A DNA stretch of 64,000 bases from Macrobrachium rosenbergii (GCF_040412425.1 NC_089788.1:70185220-70249219), one strand, 5' to 3'. Numbered from the stretch's first letter, positions 13,029-26,259 are shown. Made by a program: numbers and translations. The notes: generated by a model not told the origin, from the sequence alone.

Positions 13029-13625
13029 CATCAACTGATATATGGGTCGAGTTAACATACTACACAAAATGTATGGCTTAGTATATTTTGGTGACCACAG
13101 TTTTCGTCATGTCGTTTTAAAGACTCCTTTTCCGACATTTACCTTGAGGAATCTGTAATTTCATAGGATTGTATGGCGCATACACTACTTTACCTCCTCT
13201 GTCAAGTTTTGGAATGATTTGCGCTGCTATTATCTTATTTTGTTTTTAATCAGGCGTGGGATTTTCTCTTGGATTAAGCCAGCTGGTAGCCGTAATCACT
13301 CCCATCTAATGTTTCGTACAGAAAAATTATTGGTGTGGTGTTTATTCAAAAGAAGAAAGAAAGCGCGTCTTTACCGCAAACGTCAGCAACAGTGGATGTA
13401 GGATGTGTTCAGGGACTTATTTATGGATTGGCTAATCCTTTCGCACGGTGCACTGCATGTAGATTGTGTTGCACGAAGCTTTATTCATGTCTGTCTGTGT
13501 TTTGTTTTAAAGAGAACGCAGGGATAGGTATAGAAGCTGGATGATGTGTGACTCATAAAAATTTATTTATTGTTTTGATTTACTTGAATGTTTAAAATTC
13601 ACAGGCATTTATTTAAGAGTTTAAA

Positions 13626-13720
13626 TATTATTATTATTATTATTATTATTTAGAAGATAAGCCTTATTCATATGGAACAAACCCACAGGGGCCACTGACT
13701 TGAAATTCAGGCTAACAAAG
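13626..13720 (-). mobile_element. Non-LTR retrotransposon 3' UTR fragment, reverse
   Basis: An (ATT)n tail at 13626-13651 is followed by TAGAAGATAAGCC, TATGGAACAAACCCACAGGG and GCCACTGACTTGAAATTCAG, which is the reverse complement of the 3' UTR at 46060-46135. Confidence 0.65.
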
Positions 13721-14039
13721 AACACGTTCATTTGAAAGAAGTTATAGAACATAATAGGAAATACAGAAAGTAGGGATCTGTTATATTTATTGTGTGAATA
13801 TATAAAGTATTAAAAATCGCTGACACCTCGTCAGAATTACTTGGCTTTTTGTCCGTTTTTTCTAACTAAGCTTGAGTAGATGTATTGTACAGTAGATAGA
13901 CAGGTGCTTGGTTGACTCATTACATTACCTTTTACCAGAAGAGGAAAATACCCGACTTTAATCGTTTATCAGGCTGTGCTTCACATCTGCGTGCGAGAAG
14001 CACTCATTGACCTTATATATACACCGGTAGCTCATTGTT

Positions 14040-15206
14040 AAAGGAGAGAGGGGAAAATGCTTACTTATACCGCGGCCGTCGAATTTTTTTTTTTTTTATT
14101 TTGGGGGGAGGGGGGGGTTAGCGAGGATTGGTGAAGTTGCACCGAAATGCACTTTTCTAACTTGAGCCAGGACGAAAAGACCACTGGAAGAATGAGGGAG
14201 AGAAAAGGCAGCGGATAAACCAGGAGGAAGCGAGAACAGTCTGTCATCAGCCAGAGATTTCTTCTTCTTCTTCTTCTTCTTCTTCGAATCGCGTCGATGC
14301 GATGCGGCGTCCTTGCAAGCATATGCAAAGCGGTGGTCTTCCCCGAAATGAATCGTCGTATTTTCCTGATATGCTGGAAGGGATAGACGACGAGAGTGCG
14401 TCGGTCACAGCTAAAGAGTATAAAAATAATAATAATAGAAAAGTCGACATTGTCTGTATCTGGGCCAGGTTTTGGGGTAGGGCCCCCCAGTGTCTGGTAT
14501 AGGTAGGGAGGCATTGAATGTCGAAGGTTCATTGTCTGAATAAAGTCGCACGTCTACAATCAAAGGTATACAGAGAGAGAGAGAGAGAGAGAGAGATAGC
14601 TTTTGATGATGATTATATTGTTGTCTGTGCGGCGTCTAGCTATTTATGCTGCCTAAATGGGGAAAAGGGGGGTGGGGGGCAAGGGGGTGGCCTGATTCAT
14701 CCCATGACGGTGGTTGCGGTGGTTGTGGATTAATGGTGTTTGTCTAGACTCTAGAGTGTGACAGTGCGCCGGATTTGCCTGCTGGAGGGGAAATGCTCGA
14801 GTACGTAGCCGAGTGGACACTCCAACGGCCTCTAGAAATTAAGGAAGGCCTCAAATGATCTCAGAATTACAAACTCGACTTCGGTTCGACCTTCTGATAT
14901 TTCGTGGCGAGCCTCGGTTGACCTTCGAGAAATGAACGGGTCACGGTCGACAGTGTTTGAATTTTGAGTTTAATTATCCGCGCCGGTGTTAATGAAGTCA
15001 ATTATTCCAGATGAAAGTTCATAACGCGTCTTAAGAGCGAAGTGATGTTGCGTTCTCTGAGGTTTGTCCGGAGAGAAAACGTCGCTGCGTAGATATGTGA
15101 AGAATTGTTGATGGCTGCCCTGTGCGAATGTTCCTCCGGGGGATTTTCCTGATACATTGGTTCAGAAGTTATTTAAATGGTTTTGTATGTCTGTAGCAAG
15201 TGATTC

Positions 15207-15209
<3 letters not shown>
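14040..15209. other. No gene recognised; moderate GC
   Basis: A (TTC)n tract lies at 14264-14285, a G-rich stretch at 14660-14690 and a GA tract at 14573-14596. Short frames on both strands show no domain. Confidence 0.5.
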
Positions 15210-15267
<58 letters not shown>

Positions 15268-15337
15268 TATAGCTGTTTCCTAACTGTTATCGAAATTGCC
15301 ATCGATAAATTCAAACTTAGGGGGATCTCACCCAGGT

Positions 15338-15420
<83 letters not shown>

Positions 15421-15490
15421 TATAACTTCGTTTTCTAAATTTTATCGAAATTGCCATCGGGTGATTTCAAACTTAGAGGTGTCTCACCCA

Positions 15491-15550
<60 letters not shown>

Positions 15551-15626
15551 GTGTATAGCTTCGTTTTGTAAATTTTATCGAAATTGCCATCGGGTGATTT
15601 CAAATATAGACGTGTCTCACCCAGGT

Positions 15627-15667
<41 letters not shown>

Positions 15668-15753
15668 TATTTTTGTTTTTTAAATGTTATTGAAATAATT
15701 GTCATGGGTAATTTTAAACTTAGGGGGAACCTCACCCAGATAAAGTAACTAAA

Positions 15754-15841
<88 letters not shown>

Positions 15842-15890
15842 GTATGGCTTTGTTTCTAAATGATATCTACTTTCCATCGGTAATTTCAAC
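15210..15890 (+). repeat. Composite tandem array of unique unit plus (CT)n
   Basis: There are five units. Consensus: CGTGTATAGCTTCGTTTT, TATCGAAATTGCCATCGG, TTTCAAACTTAGGGG, TCTCACCCAGGTAAA, then (CT)n. CT arrays lie at 15210-15264, 15342-15417, 15498-15549, 15631-15662 and 15757-15837. It is built on the same principle as the array at 8075 but from unrelated unit sequence. Confidence 0.93.
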
Positions 15891-15995
15891 TAAATATTAT
15901 AGAACAAACTTTGGGGTGTTAGCCTGGTAAACTGTATACCGAATCTACCCTTACCCTGCTTTTCCCAAAGGCGTCGGCACTATGGAAGATCATTC

Positions 15996-15997
<2 letters not shown>

Positions 15998-16084
<87 letters not shown>

Positions 16085-16176
16085 TTACAGGTAAAGCTTT
16101 TGTTTCAAACGTGTCGATGAGAGCTGGCTGAAGGAGCTTCAGAGTGTACAGGCCGATGATGGGAGAGTGCTCTTAA

Positions 16177-16213
<37 letters not shown>
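15998..16213. repeat. (GA)n array followed by (CT)n array
   Basis: GA lies at 15998-16078 and CT at 16180-16213, about 100 bases apart. They are complementary and could pair. Confidence 0.96.
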
Positions 16214-16215
<2 letters not shown>

Positions 16216-16651
16216 TCCTGGGTTCTGTCTCGGGAAGTCCCTCTGCTTTTAATTTTTTTTTTTTTCGCCTTATTTTATATCTCCAGTTTTTCGTCTCCCA
16301 TTTCAAGAGTAAACAATAGAGACATGAAAAATTGTTTTGCATTAGTTTTGTTAACTTCCATTTTTAAAATCTTATAAAGCAAGGTCATGCGCTTGGGTGC
16401 TGGGCTCCTGGCGAGTGTTCATTAACAGCAGTACTAAAGTGTACTGTAATTGAGAGAGCTCTGATGAAGGTGCATACTTTAACGAGTTTCTCGTGTGCAC
16501 TCTTAAGAGTCCAATTAAGTTTTGATTAAATCGAAAACTTCGTGTTTTCGTGAAGGTTGCTTCATTCCTGTGTATTTTCAGGTGAGTCGAGTACGCTAAT
16601 GCTCTTGTATATTCATTCACACAACAAGGTGAGTGTTTAAATCCCTGTGTA

Positions 16652-16652
<1 letters not shown>

Positions 16653-16728
<76 letters not shown>

Positions 16729-17064
16729 GACGAGCTGTGTACACTATCATCTGCGCAATTTCCGAGGAGTACGCCAATTTTTTCTGCAATCACAAACTAG
16801 AAGTCGAATGAAAGAGCAGCTTATGCGCCGCCTTTTAGAAGAGATAAACTGGAGGGGTGGTTTTTTTTTGGGGGGGAGGGGATTTGATCTCTCGAGCTGG
16901 ATGCTTACACGGCGAAACTACCGTAGAATGCGCGAATGGCAGACCTCGTCATAATGCAATGCATTGTCGTCGTAGTCCCCAGTTCCTCAGTTCCGAAAAC
17001 GACGTTAAAGCTGAACGACCCCGTCGGCTTAAGCGTTAACTTACGCGATGATGCGCCATATCAT

Positions 17065-17097
<33 letters not shown>

Positions 17098-17264
17098 GGA
17101 TTGTTCTTTACAGGTTGTGCCGATATATCGTTCAGTCACTTTTAAGAATCCGTCCAGAGTACCAGGTGGACATTTTCGTTGGACGTACAGCGTCTCATGA
17201 TTGTGTTAACAAGATATGGGGATTTGATCCGTTAAACTTTAAAGCCACCAGAGGGGCTGGATTG

Positions 17265-17318
<54 letters not shown>
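16653..17318 (+). repeat. (CT)n, (GA)n and (CT)n arrays
   Basis: CT lies at 16653-16726, GA at 17069-17095 and CT at 17268-17318. No gene is seen between them. Confidence 0.95.
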
Positions 17319-17320
<2 letters not shown>

Positions 17321-17519
17321 AAATTGCGCTTTATTTCCCGGAAGCTTGTTCGTTGTTATTGACAGTTCGTCCCAAAGAAAGTGTTTTTGATCAGACTCTT
17401 TTTATCTTTAAATAAGTTGATGCTACGAGCCAATTTTGCATCTATGCGATTATTAGCAAACTCTGTAATTGTGTTTATATGCTCAACAAAAGACTTCATC
17501 CTTAGCGGCATTCTCAACA

Positions 17520-17912
17520 ATAAGAAGAGCAACCAGATTTGCTGAACAGCAGCGCCAATATGCGGTAGATGTGCCTCGCTGTAGAACTTCTCAGTTCCAG
17601 AGGTCCTTTATTCCTCACACCGTTGGACTGTGGAATAGTCTCCCAGAGGGAGTCGTGCAATTGGAACTTCGGAAATTCAAGCGGAGATGCAGAGCATTAC
17701 TGCCCTAAGACCATACTCGTAGCATTTTAGTAAATGTTTATCATTTTTTTTTTTTTTTATATATAAATCAGATCTCTTCTTTCTGAATTTCCCTTTCCGT
17801 CCTCTTACTTCTTCCTAATGAACACTGTAATCTTGATAAGCTTGATTGTTAATGGCCCTTGTGGGCTTGTTCCGTATGAATATGGATCATCGTCTGAATA
17901 ATAATAATAATA
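17520..17912 (+). mobile_element. Non-LTR retrotransposon 3' end (RT C-terminus and 3' UTR)
   Basis: This is a 5'-truncated LINE copy. Seen: a frame containing RATRFAEQQRQYAVD, then FQRSFIPHTVGLWNSLPEGV and ending ...FKRRCRALLP-stop at 17708. The pattern S-(F/I)-P-x-(T/A)-V-x-L-W-N-x-L-P is typical of the region just after the reverse transcriptase of non-LTR elements. About 190 bases of 3' UTR follow, with the family signature TGTGGGCTTGTTCCGTATGAAT, then CTGAATAATAATAATA as tail. Clade (jockey- or CR1-like) is not decided. Another copy lies at 45761. Confidence 0.8.
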
Positions 17913-18200
17913 GTGACAGTGTATAAAATTATTATTTACTGACTTATCGTGTATAACATTATTTACTGACCTACCGTTGCTATAATATTTTTATATACTC
18001 GCTTACCTTGTGTCAGATCATTTGAAGCTTGTGTATAACTGGGATTTCGTGGAGTTGCTTATCTCACCTCAGGAAACAAAGCACCTATTCTGATGTTGGT
18101 TTTTGTTCATCTTGTAAAATGTTTTCACACACTTGTCCACGAAAGTACTTGGAAAAGTAATCGAAGTATTTGAAGTTTACAGCCTATCGATATCGGTGTA

Positions 18201-18201
<1 letters not shown>

Positions 18202-18263
<62 letters not shown>
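18202..18263 (+). repeat. (CA)n array
   Basis: 31 CA units, with shorter CA runs up to 18318. Confidence 0.98.
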
Positions 18264-18264
<1 letters not shown>

Positions 18265-18319
18265 TTCACGGTTTACAATCACACAAACACACACTTTTCG
18301 GCTTACAGTTACACACACA

Positions 18320-20577
18320 TGATCTTTTCGGCGTACAATTACTGCTTTATAAACATATTGTTTAATAAATGTTATTTCTAGATCCTTTACTCTTCAAAGA
18401 TATGACCACGTTTTCTAGATATGGTATTTTCTAGATTTGGCAGCATAATTCATAGAAGTAGGCAGGATGTAACCAAATTTTGTCAGTTGCAAATACAAGT
18501 GTTTCAAAACAGTTTGTGTTTTTTTAATAGTTTGCCTTCGCAAATATTTCCCGACCTAAGTGGTAACTAATTGTAGGAGACAATATACATTTTTTATTTT
18601 TTTTTATTTTTGGCGTTTTCAAGGCAGATCTCGTTTTTATTTTAGAATACCGACGATGTTGGTTTCCAGTTGTGTGGTAGTGAATTATTACGACACTTTA
18701 GGTAGCACTGCTAGATTTTCATGCATATTTTATACTGACTAACCGTCATATAAAATTGGGATAATGAATAACATTATATTCAAAGCTGATATATACTCGT
18801 AAGCATGAGCATTTTCGCTTGGAAGGCATTAAATAATGGTAAAGCATTAGTTATCTTTTGTGACAAGGTATTTTAGGATACCGCTGATAGCGATAGATAT
18901 AGATATAGATATAGAGATGGATACGAAAATCTATGCGGAGCTGTTGGTATGGTTCCTGGAGGCTTTGCATCGTGTGCTACAGAGTGTAGGTAGGGAGGAG
19001 CTTTGCTGACCTGTGTATCCTAGTGTAGGCTACTTCAAGATACAAATTTATATGCGGAAGAATCGCAAAACTTTCACGTGAGTTAAGAAAACTAATTATC
19101 GAGTATTTGCTCGTAATTGTTACGCATTTTCAAGGTACAATGAATAATATAAGAGAATTTTTTGTACATAAATCTTCAACAGAAGAAATACGAAGAAAGT
19201 CTTACAGTTAATTACCTGAGAGTACTCGGTACTTCGTTTTTAATTTTCTCCGTTTTGTGGCGACCCTGCATAGATTTATATATGAAGAAAGGTGGACGAT
19301 CTCCACTCCCTTAAACATTTGTAACGTGTATAATATATTTGGTAAGATTCACGAGACATCGAAAAGCATTCGTCAAACTTTATACCTGTGTAAATGAAAA
19401 AAAAAAAAAATCGCCACTCGAATTTGCACGTATCGTAATAGCCTTGCTGCATAAGGGATAAATACTCATTTTTATAGTATTATCGAGACATTGCATTAGC
19501 AGCTGAACAGCGTTGCTACGTGGAAATGCACGAGCCTGTGTCGGGTCGAGTCACCTTTAAGGTGACTTTTCCGTCATCGGCTTAGATGAAAGACATTGCC
19601 TTCATACCTGTGATTGTTGCACTTTAATTTTGTTGTGTGCTGTCATTGTGCTCTCTTTCGCTTTTTTGCTCGTTCGGTTAAGGTATTGTCGTGGAGATTG
19701 GATGATTAATGTTGTTATTCATTGCGTACACCTTTTGCCTTGACCGGTAAGCTAGCATGGAAAGATAATGAGGGTTTATCGCTAATGTTATGTTTACCGA
19801 TTTCTTCAATTTAAAACCGCATTGTTTTAAAAGGTAATGTTACAGATGCAGTAAAACGGATTTCGATTTAATTTTTTATTCTGACTTCATGGTTTAGGTG
19901 CCATTTCAGGAAAACAGGGACCGGGAAAAAGTCTTGTTAGCCAGTTTCGGATTTCTGAATTTTCTCAGGTTTCAAAAAAGAGGGGGCATTTTAGAGTGTC
20001 TTGGGAGGCCGAGTACGTGGCAGAATGTGGGTGGAGCAAAGGCCCAGAAAGAGGTTTGGTTCCGAATCGAGGAACGTTGTGGATTGGGTGCCGGAAGAAT
20101 TAACGTTGGTGGGCGGTGGATGACGAAAGGGGCCAGAGGGGGGACTACTGTCTTTTTGGTCGAGTACTGAAAGAATCTTTTAAGCCGCGGGAATCTTCTC
20201 TCGAAACGGCACAGTTAAAGAACGTAAATTATCGCGTCTCCTTTCCTCTTCTGTTGTCTGTGAGAAAGGTCCCTCTCCTTTGCCTTCCCTTTGTATTTTT
20301 ATGGAGAGATCCGTGATATTCTGCCGATCTGCGGCCTGGCATGCGCGGAAAATATTTTTGTGGGTTATTTTTTCGCCATTGAAAGAAATTGCGAAGTGGA
20401 CTTCCATTTTTTTTTTTCTTTAATTCCCAATAGCTCTTATTATCCTAAGTTTGTACGAGACTTTGCAGCGGAAGGTAATGAGGTGTGTTGTGATATATCT
20501 TATGGGAAGATAATTTAGCCCGTACTTCTTGCTTTTAAGTAGGTTCTTTAATATTGATTATATTTACCTTACCCGTT
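18320..20577. other. No gene recognised
   Basis: AT-rich DNA. A near-perfect palindrome AGTCACCTTTAAGGTGACT lies at about 19548, and a GATATA-type short repeat near 18890-18918. The open frame at 19898-20170 has no recognisable domain. Confidence 0.55.
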
Positions 20578-20636
20578 TCCTCCTCCTCCTCCTCCTCCTC
20601 CTCCTCCTCCTCCTCCTCCTCCTCCTCCTCCTCCTC
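20578..20636 (+). repeat. (TCC)n array
   Basis: About 19 TCC units next to the GC-rich island. Confidence 0.97.
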
Positions 20637-20644
20637 TCGACAGA

Positions 20645-21050
20645 GAGGCGCGTGATCTTTGACTGGTTTTTCATGTTTTAACGATGAGGCGCCAATTTTT
20701 GTTCAACATTTTCGACGTACTTTTGTTCAGGTTATTGTCAAGGGGGGAAATGGAAACCTCCCCCGTTACGAGGGTGTCCCCTCGAGGGGACCTGCACGCC
20801 ATGCCCAAAAACGAAGCCAAGGGCCTGCCCGAGATGCCCACGGATCTCCAAGTAGAATTTCTTGCTCTCGAGGGGTGTGTGCAAAGATGGCCGCAAGGCG
20901 TTGCTATTGGTCGCTCCTTAAATCCTCTAACGGCCTTTCGAGACCGAGGGTGGGAACCGATACGGGCACGAAATTCCCCGTTAGCTTTCCCGTAGGTGTT
21001 CGCTTTCCGCTTTTCCTCTCCGTCGGAAAAATACTTGTCATCGTTTAACT
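20645..21050. promoter_or_regulatory. GC-rich island with YY1-like and CCAAT motifs
   Basis: This locally GC- and CpG-rich segment follows a (TCC)n array. Seen: AAGATGGCCGC at 20884, resembling a YY1 site, and ATTGG at 20906, close together as in many housekeeping promoters. A short stretch at 20797-20870 (reading MPKNEAKGLPEMPTDLQ) has coding-like third-position GC bias but no recognisable homologue. It could be an alternative promoter, a 5' exon of an unseen gene, or a relic. Confidence is low. Confidence 0.3.
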
Positions 21051-21153
21051 CCCACTCCTGTCGCTTGACTGACGGAATGGATGGTTTTCCTTCTCACTTT
21101 TGTGGTGGCGTCGCCGAGGAGGAGTGTCGATTTACCTGTTAACGTCGCCCTGT

Positions 21154-21156
<3 letters not shown>

Positions 21157-21218
<62 letters not shown>

Positions 21219-21340
21219 CTACCAATGAAGTTCATGCTGTGCCCGTCTTGCTGGGCAATACTTGTTACGCTGCGCAATGGCATCTCCCAAAGGTTTTCGA
21301 TTTTCAATCTTATATTCTTTGGGTAGTAGTTCTCCACTTG

Positions 21341-21410
<70 letters not shown>
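21157..21410 (+). repeat. Two (CT)n arrays
   Basis: CT lies at 21157-21216 and 21343-21410. Confidence 0.97.
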
Positions 21411-21413
<3 letters not shown>

Positions 21414-24400
21414 GGTGTTTTCATCGTGAAATCTTCAACGGCATGCTGTGTGAAGCATCCTCATTTCAGTGCTGGTCCTGCATTTATTCGATTTGGTGGG
21501 TGTGTAATGCTTTGTGTTTGTTTTTTTGCAGTTACATGTCGTTTGTAGGTTTTTTTTATGTTCATGTAATGCGTCGCCTTCCGTGGTCTGATTTAACAGG
21601 AAAGGCATTTCTGTATAGTGACTTCGTAAGTGGAAAATAAGCAAATGAGAACAGGGGCTAATTTGCTGAACCCTAACCTAAACCATTTTATATCGAAGGT
21701 AAAGCTTCTTCGTTTATAACTTACTTGGATCCACGACTTACAGGAATGGGCGTATCGCAGAAATAGTGCGAAAAATGTGAATGTTAGGCATCATTGTCGC
21801 TCTTGAAAATATATATCTGGTGAGCATGTAGGAGAATATATTTTTAATCTCACATTAGATACGGACGGGTAGGGGAAAAAGTTATCTTTTAATGGAATGT
21901 AGCCGAAGAGTGTCCTGGTTAATATGGTATCTTGTGTATTATTTTCATTTCACAAATTTGTGCGTGATTCCCCACTTACTTTGCCTGCGTCCGGAAGTTT
22001 GAGGGGGTGAAAAAGAAAATGGCGACCCATACAGGCTACCTGTGTTTGGAGATTCTAATTGTGTTTGGTATCTATACGTGGCCTCGATAGTTGCCTGATT
22101 TCATTGGTATAGTCATGTTTTTATTTTCAAGTAACTTTTAACTGATTTTGGGGGAGATTATGTTAATCTCAGTGTAATCCCCAAGTATCCATATGTTTGT
22201 CAAGCGGAAGTAACGAAATGCCTGTTGAACGGAAATGATTGAGAGGATCAAAGGAAAAGAAGTTTTGCAATGATTCGTAGGCTGGTTTGGGTTAGTGTAA
22301 ATAATGCTAAGCTTTATATTTATTTATAGGTACCCGTGTATTCAGTTGCAAGATGTTGGAAAACCCTTTAATACACCATGGCCAGTGAAGGAAAATATCT
22401 CAGTTTGACAGCATATCGTTAACAATAAATTTACACCATGAATCGACTGAGAGTAACGCTGTGAAACGATTAGAAAAATCACAATACATTAGAAATTAAT
22501 AACGGGAAATTAATATCGTTTAGGACAGTGGCAGAAGATGAATGTTTGGTCTTTTGCCGTTTGCCATTCCGCGTTGAACAGGTTCTTTTGGGAACAACAA
22601 ATGTGAATATGGGTGTTATACTTGGGGATACTCTTGCTTCTCTTTTTCTTCAGGTATATGGAAATAAATAAGTAACTTCTCTTATTTAACATGCCGATCG
22701 GTCTGTCCCCTTCAAGTGTTTTTTAGATTGTGTCAATCGCTGTCATATGCTGTGAGAGTTTCTTAGTAATACATCTCTTTAATAGTTTTGTGATGTTGAC
22801 TGATTATTTTAGCGTTTGAAGTTGATTCCTTAGACGGTGTATTTCTGAGGCCTATTGCACAGGTTAATAGGACAGGGAACAAGACTGGTGCAACGTATAG
22901 AATTGCACATAATTTAGTATTAGTGCTTATATACTGTTTAACACGCAAGCCATAGCAATTTATGAGTTTTATCTAGTGTGCTTGTGTAAAAATATACTCT
23001 TAACTTTCGTAATTTGACGATTCATGTGGATTTCCTTGTTGAATATAAGCATAGAGCCTATTTTATTCCATTTACAGAACATAAATAAGTATTAGACTGG
23101 CCATATGTCCTTGTCACACTTCTGAATCATTTCCGTGTTATCTGATTCATGTTAAGTAAAGGTCAAGGATCAAACATGTGAAACGAACTCACTCAGAAAT
23201 GCATGAATTTGTGACTCACATCATGAGTCACAGGCAATGCCACATGGGCATTTCTTGTGAGTCACTCCGCAGCATGTCGGGAGCCTTTCTTCGCCTCTGG
23301 CGTTTTTTGGGGCGAGTTTGCCCCCGCTAATCCGATCCACTCTTGTGCCGCCTCTCGTTCTTGAGGGGTACCTGTTCGCTGAGCAGTCAGTTGGGCGTTT
23401 TGCTTTCTGCCAGAAGTAGCTGTGTCTTAGAATATTAGCATGTGTTGTGAAAGAGCAGGTACTTTGTCAAGAAGTGTTTTGTTAGTTACATATTCTATGG
23501 CGTTTTCACCTTACAAAGGATGGCTCCAGCAAGTATTACCACACCCATTTTTAAGAAAGTTTTTGGGATATACCTGCTAGCCCCCTTATTTCTGAAGCTG
23601 ATTTATGGTCGAGGGATCCTGAAGAGAAGATGGCCTTGTTGGTATCCCATCCAAGTATTGGAGGACCTGTGGTGTTGTAAGATATAATTATTCGTTTATT
23701 GACAGGTTCTAAATGTGAGCACACACATACACAGGCGTACTTTCGAACTCAAGTGCTCTTCAGTGTTCTGCCGATTAAAGTGTCGTGTGTTCGTTTGCTT
23801 CATGGTATAGCTCTTGCATGAAATATTTCGAAAAGGAGATAATTTAAGTTTTGCATTTTTGTGGTTTAGTGAAATTGATCGCTGTCATCCTGCATTTCAT
23901 ATTTGTATTGGTCTGTTCTGATTTTAGAGCAGAGTCAAATTTGGAGCCTTTTTACGACACAACCAATTTTTTAAACCATTTGAACATTTGAAAGCTTTTT
24001 GAAATTTGCAAACGTTTGTGAGTATTTTGCAAGGGGCGAAATTGAAAACTGCACAATTTTGGAAAAAAAAAAACTGAAGCTTTACGAACAGGTATCCCAG
24101 TATTTTGTGAAGATATCAAAGGCGGAAGTTTGTCGAACTTAACAAAAGACCAAACCTTTCGTAACACGGTAGAAGGTTGTTGAAGGTATTCCTACAGATT
24201 GTGAAACCTTTTATTTTATCCTCGTCATCTTACAGTGTATAAACTCGAGACTTAAACCAAAGAGACAATGACACAGAAAAACGATGGGCCAGACTCTTTT
24301 GGAAATGATAAGCCTTCTTCCTTAAATAAGGAAGTGTATAGCAATTGAGCGATGTCAGTAAGAGGTGGGTGAAAGTACTTTAATATGTCTTCAGAGTGTA

Positions 24401-24517
24401 TTAATTAGAAATGTTGTTTAATAATGTGTTTTTAACCATCAGTCTGGTGGAAGATTGTTGATGCTAATTGGTAGTAATGTTCACAGTTCTTTATGCCATA
24501 GGAACATGTAATCCCCG

Positions 24518-24519
<2 letters not shown>
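21411..24519. other. No gene recognised
   Basis: No domain-bearing frame, miRNA-like hairpin or element was seen in this 3.1 kb, apart from short direct repeats such as GAGTCAC motifs near 23210-23265. Confidence 0.5.

Positions 24520-24577
<58 letters not shown>
24520..24577 (+). repeat. (CT)n array
   Basis: About 29 CT units. Confidence 0.97.
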
Positions 24578-24580
<3 letters not shown>

Positions 24581-24831
24581 TGTTCCGTGTGTTTTTCAGC
24601 TTTTAGTGGAATATTCTCGTGAATATCTCTTAATAGAAATAATTATAGTTGTAACTGGTGAATTATATGAACTGAATGTGTACGACACTAATTGTAACGA
24701 GTTTAAAAATCAGTATATTACGTCTGAAGGAAAGTGTTTGGAGATTGCTTAAAAAAAAAAATCAGATTCAAGTCAGTCTTATAGTGTGATGCTTATACAA
24801 ATGTTAATATTGTGTTAAAGCAGTAAAAGTT

Positions 24832-24885
24832 TATATATATATATATCTTCTTCTTCTTCTTCTTTTAACGTGCTTTTATTCCCAT

Positions 24886-24936
<51 letters not shown>
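24832..24936 (+). repeat. (TA)n, (TTC)n, (TA)n and (GT)n tracts
   Basis: Four short tracts in a row, ending in about 14 GT units. Confidence 0.95.
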
Positions 24937-24937
<1 letters not shown>

Positions 24938-25619
24938 ATTAATAGACTTATTTGATTTTGGATATGCCAGGAATAGGTAAGCAGCGTTGTCAACTGTTGC
25001 CACGTCTCTCTCCGCCTCTCTCATTAATGAGTGATAAAAATGCGTCGTGTCTTTGCCCTCGTTCGAAATTCTTCATGCACGCATTCTACGATGCTATTTA
25101 TAGCAGCCATTATACAGTAGGCAGACACGTGGTGGTGGGTGCTGACTAGGAGAGAGAGAGAGAGAGAGAGAGAGAATTTTTTTGGAGGGGTCCTGCGTGT
25201 TGCAGCTCCACTGGTAGATAGGGTTAGCTGAGGAGTTTTTGGGGAAGGGAGAAGGGGGTGGCGTTGTGGGCAAGCTTTTTGTGGGGTGTGGGGGGAGTTG
25301 GTAGGAATGATGGCGAGAGACACCGTGTAGAAGGGGGAGAACCGGTGTAGGGAGTTTTTTTTTGTTTTTTCTCATTTTTATTTTAAGGGGGCTTACCTGG
25401 AGCTGTGATTGGTATGTTGGGATGGTTGTTATGGTGGGTTGGGGGGGGGGGGGGGGGTTATGGAGAGTCGGGTAGAGGCAGAGTCCTGAGGTTGGGTTTT
25501 GCGCCGAGGAAAAGGGGGTTGGAACAGGAGGTGGTCGTGTTTTTGGGCCCGAGCTGGGTGTCATGCTTGAATCCGGGGGCGGGCCTTCACCCCCCAGCCC
25601 CATCTCCAACAATGTGTGG

Positions 25620-25960
25620 GGTTTGTGCATGGCAGTGCATGATGCTGCAGCTTGCCACACCTCGTGCCTGCTCATTGGCCACGAGGCGCGTGGCTCCGCC
25701 TTCCGAGTGTTACGTAATGAAAGGAGGGGAACTTCATTGGCAGGTAGGAGGTAGGCGCCGTCCCCCACCCATATGCAACGTCACGGGTCTTCTGTTTCGC
25801 CATTGGTGCAAGGGTGCAGGCTGCCGGTCGTCATGATGACGTCACAGATATTGCTCCTCCCCTTGCATGACGCCACTCATGCGGCCATTTTCCGGGTAGT
25901 AGCCAAACTCGACTGCAAACAAGATGGATGGACAAGACGATGGTCACCATCTTGTGATGA
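25620..25960. promoter_or_regulatory. Candidate promoter (CCAAT, CRE, YY1-like motifs)
   Basis: This is a GC-rich, CpG-bearing segment in an AT-rich region with clustered core-promoter-type motifs. Seen: three inverted CCAAT boxes (ATTGG at 25674, 25736 and 25802, spaced 62-66 bases), TTACGTAA at 25710, a perfect cAMP-response palindrome TGACGTCA at 25837, GGCCATTTTCCGGG at about 25883, AAGATGG at 25921 and its inverse CCATCTT at 25947. An ATG with good context at 25923 opens a 31-codon frame. It lies 11.5 kb upstream of the first PPP4R1 exon found, so it may be that gene's promoter or a divergent one. This is motif inference only; there is no transcript evidence. Confidence 0.5.
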
Positions 25961-26255
25961 TGCTTCCTCCCCCTACCCTTCCCCCTCCCCCTTTCCTGTC
26001 AGCTCCCCTCGATTGCTGTTGTTAGGGAGTTTTCTCATTAGCATTTTCGGAACTTGGGATACCTGTGAATGTACCTGGCATCGTATACCCGGTCCCCAAA
26101 GTGCACTTGAATATTTGATACTAGTTTACAAAAAGTATCACATGTTACTGCCTGGTTTTCTCTCGAGAATCAAGAATTGTTCATCAGTATTATATGCAGT
26201 CCAAATCATGTCAAGGAAGAATTGAGGTTGTCGGTTTTAGATGAGTAATATATTA

Positions 26256-26259
<4 letters not shown>

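Noticed and set aside
25094..25768. The longest open frame (224 residues, minus strand, Pro/Ser-rich)
   Set aside because: Low-complexity composition from G-rich DNA and a GA tract, no domain, and it overlaps promoter-like DNA.
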